DNA from: Tricholoma matsutake
Taxonomy: Eukaryota; Basidiomycota; Agaricomycetes; Agaricales; Tricholomataceae
Direction of reading: 5' to 3'
Assembly (NCBI GenBank): GCA_026075535.2
Contig: AP026538.1
Coordinates: forward strand, 11,222,001-11,286,000
Length of the DNA: 64,000 nucleotides
A program made the translations under genes and the position numbers. The stretch's first letter is position 1, and every line of letters begins with the position of its first letter. The notes below the pieces were generated by a model. It saw nothing but the letters and a program-made list of their open reading frames with translations, did not search any database and was not told the origin of the DNA. Shown here in pieces: positions 56,248 to 64,000 of the stretch.

Positions 56248-59200
56248 ATTCAGGAGGACCCACCAAATGCAGAACTGATAGTGGAGGATGGGCATGTGCT
56301 CTGTCCAGATTGCAAAACTCAAATCAATGTTGGGAAGGTTGGAATACAGAATTATTACAAGCAGCATCAGGGCAGTGCCCAGTGTGCAATCAACAGGAAG
56401 AAGCAAAGGGTCAAGGATACGGTAGAGAAGACAAAGCAGAATGCGCTGAGGTTTTTTCAGCCACGAGCACCCATGGTCACTTCACCTGCTCTCGTGAGCC
56501 CGCACCCACAGTCACCCCTAGCCTCTAATTCCTCCAGCGCACTCATAACACATGAACGTAGAGGTTCACCTCACCTGCCACCCAATCCCATGATTCCAGC
56601 AGGCTGCCCAATTGGGCATGAGCTGCTCTGGAAATTCCATGCACACATTGAAGCACTTCCTAGAGATGTTGGTGAGGCTGGTGAAAGGCACCCTCTCGCA
56701 GCATTTTCAGGAAACCCAGCTGGATGTGTAGGTGAAGGCGAGGATGCATGGGAGAAATTTGACAGACCACTGAATACCCTTCTTCAGAAACCACCAGAAG
56801 AGCTTTGAGACCTGGTCCGAGTAGGTGAAAGGGGCCTCATAGGGTTGTGTCGTCTGCTTGAATATCTTGTTACCTACCATCAAGTTAGCGGGGTTTTACT
56901 AGAGGGAAAACTTCAACGCTTGATGGATGCTATTGACAAAGTGTGAGTAACTATATTTTAGCGGTCAGGATGGGGAGCTCAATATGTATCAGATCACCAC
57001 CGCTTTATTCACCAAAAATCCAATCTCTGACGGCTGGTGGAGAACCCACCAACAACACCACAGCACCAAACCTAGAAATACCTCTATGCCCAATCCTGAT
57101 TGATGTTGATGCACTTGAAGACCTAGCTGATGATGTGGCAACAGCTATCACCTCATATACCAGTATGCAGAACAAATCGAAGCAGACTAGAAAGGAGCAA
57201 CAGTGCTGCGGGATTCGCGTCGACCTACCCCCTGGCAAAAGTCCCCACACATCATATCCATTCGGAATGCACGACAAGCTGGGGGACCCCTGGGATTATG
57301 CTGTTACCAGCAGAGTCTTGGTACTGCGTTCGAAAGGCTGTACCACAAACTCACAGCTAAATTCTGAACGTTGTTGGAACTGTGAGATGCTTACCAATAA
57401 TCCAAATCTAGAAGGTGTTCTTCAGCGGATGGAAACCGGTGTGCACGAGAACTCCCACCTGGTGTATCATAGCATTGGAGGGCTAGTGACATTAGTGAGG
57501 AGAAAGCAAGGTGAAGTGAAGGCTTTACGCTTGAGGAAGCTGAATGACGCATGCAAGTTGGCTGGGAAAGCCGTTGCAATTGATGACCTGAAGCGATGGG
57601 TAATGGCGGTGGGCAGTGGGAGGGTGGAACGTGTTGATCGTTTGGTCCGTGTGAACCTTGCGAGAAAGGGAGGGATTCGAAACTTGCTGGATTTATACGA
57701 TCGTGCAGCTCAGCAGATTTATCATCCACGGAACTATAGAGGAAGATGAGCTATGGGGGCTTCTGTTATGGCGACTGGGTGGCGCCCGAGTTGCAGGAAT
57801 TGCGCACCGTGCTTTGAATTTGCCATCGCTCAGCACACTTCGACGCCGAACGATTATCCCCCGGCTCCTCGTCTCCCCAACTATGCCCATAGCATCGGAA
57901 ATAGAGACAAATGTCTTGAGCTGCTTTGAAAGCATATCCGAGATCCTAGAAAGCCAACATGTTGTCCATCAAGTTTTGATGCTGGATGAGCTGAAAACAG
58001 AGGAGCGACCGCGATTAGATGACGAAACCAACAAGATTGTAGGGCCATGTCGGGAGCACGGCAAGAACACCAGTCTTGAATTTAACTCAGAGAAAGAAGT
58101 TGAACTGTTGCTCGAGGCTATTGAGAAAGGCGAGGTGCATCTTGCCACTGAGGTGAGTTTGGTTGTCGTTGACTGAAGATTGTCAGTTAGTGTCACTTCA
58201 AACTTAGGCAACTGTTGGTGCACTCGGCGTTCTAAGCGGTGAGACCCGTGTATATAGCGCGCGTCCGATCCTTATCTCAGGTTCTTGCAAACGCGAAACT
58301 GGGATGGAGCATGCTGCATTGATTAATACAGCCTATCTAGCCAGCCGGAAATCAAAGCTCAGAACAGTCAGCATCGCGTCTGATGGCGAGTCCCGACGTG
58401 GTGAAGCCCTTGTACGCTTGGCATTCAAACAAGAACTTGCACCCACATCTCCAATCTACGATATGTTGCATGCTCTTCCTCTCATGAATCTCAAGGTTGG
58501 GGATGACGATCTTACCGCCGACAAAGACTACAAACACGTGTTCAAACGCCTTCACAATCTCTTGCTTCGGGATAAGGGAGTGACTGTTCATGGGGTCCAT
58601 CTCAAGCCAGCCGTCGTTCGCTCCCACTTCCATGACAACAATATGACTCTGACACGCCTCAACTACCTTCTGAACCCTGATGACCGGCAGGATGTAAAGT
58701 TAGCATATGATATGCTTCGAGAAGTTTGGTCCCTTCCTGATTCAGGACCTGATGCATTACCAGGATTCCACCAGGGTCGAAAGTAATTCCAAACGCTTGG
58801 AGCGCTCTTCCGTCATATCTTGATACCCTACATCTGCATCGACCTCTCATTGTCTGAGCAGCTTGTTCACCTTAGTGCTGCTGCACATCTGCTCCTTGCG
58901 CTTTTCGCAGAAGATCAAGCTGGTCCGAAACTCATGCCTACCCAACTCTACATTGATATCATGATGATGATAAAGAATGTTTATTTTTGCGTTGCCAAGA
59001 CCAAAGCTGATGATCCGGAAGGGAGCTTTTGGATCATACTTCTTGGAACAGATCGCCTCGAGATACTGTATGGGATTTTGAGGACTATGGTTGGAAATGA
59101 TGCAAATCTTGACCTCCTGCAACTTGGTCTTCGCCTTACTGGAACTACAGAAGTCTCGACTATCCTGGCAAAGTATCCACATTGGGATCGAGCGCCACGA

Positions 59201-61654
59201 CGTTTAAAGCTCCCTGCCCTCTCCAAAGATGGACTAGTAGTTCACGCTCACATTGATCACATCAACCCAGCATCGTGGCGTGGCAACGTCAAGGTCTCTC
59301 GAGTTGTGCTTCAGACATGTTGGAAGCTTGGGAGACTCATGATCGAAGAAGATTTTCCTTTCCTTGCAGATATTCTTCGTTTCGCTACGGAATCATCATT
59401 TGACATCTTTTCCCCACTTGGCAAGGATCTGATTACGACCCCGCGAGATGAAGATGACTACGATGATACTGTGGACAATACCGATGGATCCCACTTGGGC
59501 ACAGAGCTGCCACCTGGTCCAGATCTTGAAGATGCCGTTGCTGAAGAACACCCATCTGGAAAGCATAGCCCGTACTTTGAACTGAACGGAAAGCAAATCT
59601 ACAAAGCTCGTTACCTTAATCAGGCGTTCGAGAATTACAAGAAACCTGGCTCCACAGATCGATTGAAGCGCGTGGCAAATGTCCAGCGTTACGCTGTGAA
59701 ATCAACCAATGTGTATGACACCGTGCTCGATCACGATCCCACATCGGGAGGGAATGTTATACAGATGGACTCACCTATTGCGACACTAGTCCGCTGTAGT
59801 GGTCATCTATTCCTGTGCATTGGCGAGGTGATCGACATCTCGGTTGACTCACGTCACACTGATCAGGTCGCAGTGGAGTATCTCACGGAGCCATCAGTGT
59901 TGATATTGTATCAGATGCTCTTCCTGGTCCCAGCAAGCGTTGAGGATGATCCCGATCTGAAGAACGATTGGCACTGGTCAGGTAAACGAGGAACATCGTA
60001 TCGGGTTGCTGGATGTCTCATCCAACCAATCAACCCAAGTATTTCAACCAAGGAACTTGGGAATCCATTTTATCTGTTTGAGAGTGGTGTTCTTATCGCA
60101 ATAGGAGCTTCCATTCTTGAACGACTCGAACGGCGTCACGGAATTTCCATCCCCGACATCAAAAAATCAGATAGGTTTCCTTATTGCGAAGCTATGGGTA
60201 AGTACACTAGATTTGTTGTCTGTGGCGCACAACTAACATTGTAAACAATCAGGTAAAGCATGTTTTCTTTGTGAAAACGAACATGCGACACGCAATGTAG
60301 GGGTTTCGAATGAATGTACTGCTTGCGTTCCTTCGGTCACACTTCCAAAGTCAGCACAAAGAGTCCTCGAGCACATGGCTTCACACATTCTCTTCGACTC
60401 ATCAGTTAATCGGAGTGCCAAGCCGTGTGGATTATGTCTTCGGACATCTCCCCTCTGTGCTTATTATCTCAAGAGAGGGAAGGGTGCAGGAGCTAGTGAA
60501 CAAGTTGATCCGGCAAAATCCGTGTGTGCTAACAAAATACCATTTGCATATGCCATTGCTGCCATATCAACTTCTTCCAGCCCATCGTCAAATGTTCCCC
60601 TCCGTTGCCCTATCTGTCCCACAGCTGCACCGTGCGTATGGAGATACAACCTTTCATATCACATGCGATCGAAGCATCCTGCCATTTCACTACAACCCTA
60701 TGAGTCTCTCTGGCAGATAACGAACGTCGAAAAAAGTCAGCTGAAGGAAATATGGAACAATCGTCACAAACATAAGAAGACGCGCAAGTCGAAGAAAAAG
60801 AACGCACCGGGTTTGATCATTTCGGAAGCTCATAGTTCATGTCTCACGTTACGGCAAGTCTCCCTAAAGTAGTTGATACCTCATACTGATGTTACGACAG
60901 GGATGTCAACGATGACATGGATGGTGACATGTCAGATACGGTGATCCTTGGTGGCGTGATACCTGAAGCTGAGGACTTGAGCAGCAGTGAGGATGAAGAT
61001 GGCGAGGACTTACTGATATTTATAGGAGTCCCGAGCATCTGTTGAACGAGGACCGTGTCATTTCGGCGTCGTTGGAAGACATTGAAGATAGGAACTCACC
61101 AATATCACCGCAATTATCGACATCGATTCAAGAAAGTCAAGTAGAAAGCCCTCCTATGCCTGCCAGTCCTCTAGCTGTACTAAATGAACCCATACCGCAA
61201 ACGGTTGTGACGATGCCACTCGTGGATCCTAGGACAGATGGCCAGTTCACTATTGATGCTCCAAAGACACGGGCAGGCCGAAAGCGGAAGGCGAGGGATT
61301 TGCATTCGATGCTGTACATGCGGGCTGGCTGTATTGGAGGGTGAGATATCGCGAAACGCAAACATTATCAAATGCAATCGTGCTGGATGCGAAACGAGTT
61401 GGGTGAGTCAAATTATCCATTTCGAGGGAGGCAGAACGAACTCATAAGTTATCCAGTACCATCTGCAGTGTGTTCAGCTTGAATACAGCATCAACGGATG
61501 GGTATGCGAGGCCTGTGATGCAAGTGGGAGTACAATGACATTGATATTGCCTTATTTGGTAATTAGTTCCCACAGTCAGTTAGTTAGTTCGCTGCTGGGC
61601 GGCTTAAAAAAACATTCGACCCGGTATCCTGACACCCTCTTCTTCGTGATGTAA
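56248..61654 (+). pseudogene. Large multi-domain gene of a mushroom-wide family (zinc finger, DDE-like core, PHD), broken
   Basis: The N-terminal finger is CPDCKTQINVGKVGIQNYYK with a later H-x5-C (BED-like spacing). Next are AAFSGNPAGCVGEGEDAWEK, HTSYPFGMHDKLGDPWDYAV and LLLWRLGGARVAGIAHRAL. The core has VLMLDELKTEERPRLDDE and, after introns at about 58154-58200 and 58282, LRTVSIASDGESRRGEALV, then VGDDDLTADKDYKHVFKRLH, SFWIILLGTDRLEILYGILR and KYPHWDRAPRRLKLP. An intron at 60196 leads to a Cys-rich part (ACFLCENEH, EPCGLCLR-like) and a PHD finger (CCTCG...KCNRAGC...WYHLQC...WVCEAC) ending at TAA 61652. Defects: TGA at 56806, frameshifts near 57744 and 61300, TAA at 58784. The start is unclear. 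The family is familiar to me but unnamed. Confidence 0.6.
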
Positions 61655-61701
61655 GCAAAAATGTAAGCACGTCAAATAATCGCGATTAGTGGACATAATC
61701 C

Positions 61702-62030
61702 GTGGATCTTCGCCCTACTTTGACCGCTACTAATGTGGGAACACAAAAGGACAAACATGAAGTTCTGAAGATCGACGACGACGATCTCTACGATCTCGAT
61801 GCCTCCACAGTTCTAATACCTGCAACCTGGATTAGCCACAGAAGGCCTCTCTATAGCCCGACGATGCAGCGTGTTTCGAATGTATACGCTAGAACGACAG
61901 ATGGTGGTTGACGTTGAAGCTTTGAAGGTCTGGGCCGTGATTGCGTTTCTAACTGCCAGGCTGGAATCCTAATGAGGACATAACTGACGGTCTCGAGCAA
62001 TGGTTTGTTCACGATTCGATCTATTGTCAG
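61702..62030 (+). pseudogene. Gene fragment of unknown family
   Basis: Plus-strand pieces: VLKIDDDDLYDLDASTVLIP and PATWISHRRPLYSPTMQR, then in another frame MYTLERQMVVDVEALKVWAV and, after a likely intron, WNPNEDITDGLEQWFV. They read like consecutive exons of one protein, but its start and end are missing. No function can be given. Confidence 0.4.
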
Positions 62031-62048
62031 CCCCCACTTTAAAAAGCC

Positions 62049-62055
62049 TATAAAG
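62049..62055 (+). promoter_or_regulatory. TATA box of the secreted repeat protein gene
   Basis: TATAAAG, 89 bp before the ATG at 62144, followed by a pyrimidine-rich stretch (62072-62110) typical of fungal transcription starts. Confidence 0.6.
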
Positions 62056-62143
62056 TCTTGACAAATTTCGTTTCAATTCTCCATCCTCCGAGTCTCTCTA
62101 GCACAAAATCACATTCTCTTATAAACCCACTCTCCTTTTATTT

Positions 62144-64000
62144 ATGCCGTCCTTTAAGAAACTCGCCAGCATGCTCCCTCTAGCTCTCCTCCTTGCCCGC
62201 TACTCCGTCGCCTCCCCTGTCAAACACCTCCAACGCAGCGTATATATTTCACATCTCATACCTACAATTATCTAATATGTCTCTCTCTCTGCAGACTCTC
62301 GACTCCGCAGCTCTGAATCCCCACCCCGATGTTTGCCCACTCTCGGTATGTATTCCGCTTCTAATGTCTACAAGCAACTGACATTTCTTTCTCTTTAGGG
62401 CACCTGTACCCCCCCCTCTGTCGTCTCTGCCGTCCATTCCAACCATTCACCCCGCCTTGTTGACAAACAAGACGAAGAGTGCTTGGCCCGTCTCCTCGAA
62501 TTCGAGCACCGTTTTGAAGAGTTCAAAAACACCTACGCCACCTACTCTCAATCCTCTCCACCCGTAGTCGACCAAGATGCGCAACACGAGATGGACAAAA
62601 GCGCCCAGCAAATAGAACGGGAGTACCAGATGATCAAAGGCATGTTCAGCCAATCCACTGGGAAGAAGGATGTGGATCCTATGGAGCGGGAGCGTTTGAT
62701 CCGGTCGATTGAGCTGGCTATGGCCTCGGTCAATGGCCTCTTTGAAAGGATGGTGAAGATGTTCCATGTTGACCGCTCTAGTGAACATGGTCCTCCTACT
62801 GGCGGTTCTCCTGCTAGCACCACTTTTGGTCGTGGAAGTCTTGGCGCTGTTGCTGCAAGTGGAAGTCTATCTGGTGGTGGAACTCCTGGTGGCAGCGCCA
62901 CTGGCAGTGGAAGTCCTGGCAGTGGAAGTCCTGGCAGTGGAAGTCCTGGCAGTGGAAGTCCCGGTGGTGCTTCTGATAGAAGCTCTGGTGGTGGCGCTAC
63001 TGGTGGTAGAAGTTCCGCTGGTGGAGGTCCTGGCAGCGCTGACCATCTCGATGGTGCTACAGGTGGTAGAAGTCCTGGCAGTGGTGGTCGTCCCGGTGGT
63101 GGTGCGGCAGGTGGTGGAAATCCTTCTGGTGGTGCTGCTCCCGGTATTGGTCGTCTCGAGGACGCTCTCGGGGGTGGCAACATTGCACATGGCAGTCCTG
63201 GTAGTGAAAACCTCAGCGGTGGAAGTCCTGGTGGCGGAGCTCTTGGAGGCGGAGGTCTAAATCTAGGAGGTCTCCGCATCAACCCCGCCGTCGGTGGTGG
63301 AGGTGCTTCAGGCGGAGGTGCTTCGGGTCCATCAGGAATCAACGTCAACACCAATGGTGTAGGTGCTTCGAGTCCATCAGGGATCAACGCCAACGCCAAC
63401 GCCAACGGCGGAGGTGCTTCAGGTGGAAGTGGACGTCCTTTGAGTGGAAGTGCTTCGGGTCCATTAGGACTCAACGTCAACGACAACGCCAATGGTGGAG
63501 GTACGCATGCTGGAGGGGCTCCTGGTGGAGGTGGAGGTGCTTCGGGTCCGTCAGGACTCAACGTCAACATCAATGGTGTAGGTGCTTCGAGTCCATCAGG
63601 AATCAACGTCAACGACAACGCCAACGGCGGAGGTGCTTCAGGTGGAGGTGGACGTCCTTCGAGTGGAAGTGCTTCGGGTCCATTAGGACTCAACGTCAAC
63701 GACAACGCCAATGGTGGAGGTACGCATGCTGGAGGTGGAGGTGGAGGTGCTTCGGGTCCGTCAGGACTCAACATCAACATCAATGGTGTAGGTGCTTCGA
63801 GTCCATCAGGAATCAACGTCAACGACAACGCCAACGGTGGAGGTGCTTCAGGTGGAGGTGGACGTCCTTCGAGTGGAAGTGCTTCGGGTCCGTTAGGACT
63901 CAACGTCAACGACAACGCCAACGGTGGAGGTACACATGCTGGAGGGGCTCCTGGTATAGGTGGAGGTCCATTAGGACTCAACGTCAACGCTAACTCCAAC
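62144..64000 (+). CDS. Secreted Gly/Ser/Asn-rich repeat protein (3' end off window)
   Basis: Exons are 62144-62239, 62295-62345 and 62399 to the window end, joined in phase by GT-AG introns of 55 and 53 bp. The start MPSFKKLASMLPLALLLARY is a signal peptide, followed by SPVKHLQRS. A helical, charged region (ECLARLLEFEHRFEEFKNTY to SVNGLFERMVKMF) precedes a long Gly/Ser part (GSGSPGSGSPGSGSPGG). From about 63317 come tandem repeats with ASGPSGLNVNINGVGASSPS and GINVNDNANGGGASGGGGRP. The frame stays open for 534 codons to base 64000. It may be a cell-wall or extracellular matrix protein; that is inference from composition. It looks intact and host-encoded. Confidence 0.8.
63317..63960 (+). repeat. 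Coding tandem repeat, 210-220 bp units
   Basis: Unit starts (GGTGCTTCGGGTCC) at about 63317, 63537 and 63747, encoding about 70-residue repeats rich in Gly, Asn and Ser. Smaller Asn-Val-Asn / Gly-Gly-Gly sub-repeats lie within each unit, and the repeats likely continue past the window. Confidence 0.8.

Noticed and set aside
62548..63999. 483-codon minus-strand ORF, Pro/Leu-rich
   Set aside because: Antisense image of the Gly/Ser/Asn repeat gene on the plus strand, which has a signal peptide, introns and a TATA box.

Overview
The window looks like a transposon-packed piece of a basidiomycete (mushroom-forming, Agaricomycetes-type) genome. The signs are chromodomain Ty3/gypsy elements, a Ty1/copia element, a DIRS/Ngaro-like tyrosine-recombinase retrotransposon, a Plavaka-type DNA transposase, a Helitron helicase, a Tnp2-like transposase, a DUF6532-type gene, and host-like genes cut by many 50-60 bp GT-AG introns. 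No bacterial features, real tRNA or rRNA genes were seen. The species cannot be named from this sequence.

Left part (1-22290): a decayed chromovirus (1-5181) abuts a Helitron helicase (5182-7540), which is itself split by a solo LTR (6696-7113, TSD TCTGC). A minus-strand Tnp2-like transposase (about 17165 to 7590) is split by a complete chromovirus (8840-16833, TSD TCTAT) that carries an extra third ORF. Further right are a hAT-like non-autonomous element (18109-19139, 8-bp TSD), a tRNA-like sequence, a decayed multi-exon gene and a block of palindromic repeats.

Centre (22291-48600): one DIRS/Ngaro-like retrotransposon is the outermost layer. Its gag is split at 23200/36823 by a 13,620-bp element with matching terminal inverted repeats and a 2-bp TSD. 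Removing this element and one TSD copy rejoins gag in frame. The inserted element is a Plavaka transposon with two divergent genes: the transposase (33467-36602, plus) and a DUF6532-type gene (33192-23722, minus). The DUF6532 gene was later hit by a TIR element (30865-33022) and a copia element (25158-29926, TSD GATCA). The tyrosine recombinase of the DIRS element is split by a chromovirus (39810-48407), whose RNase H is in turn split by a solo LTR (43702-44543, TSD CTACG). This is the most interesting region: a nested record in which a two-gene DNA transposon can be bounded to the base.

Right part (48601-64000): repeat-derived, mostly unreadable sequence with a duplicated 50-bp block gives way to more gene-like DNA. 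It holds an eight-exon gene with a signal peptide and an FHGT-like start (53562-54597), a large broken gene of a multi-domain family (zinc finger, RNase H/DDE-like core, PHD finger; 56248-61654), and an apparently intact secreted Gly/Asn-rich repeat protein that runs off the window (62144-64000).

Across the mobile elements most in-frame stops are TGA where family members carry Arg (CGA), and LTR pairs differ mostly at CpG. This points to CpG methylation or RIP-like decay. The two chromoviruses with a readable 5' LTR each show an 11-nt match between the sequence just after the LTR and an internal LTR site, as in Tf1-type self-priming, whereas the copia element has a half-tRNA(iMet)-type primer site.
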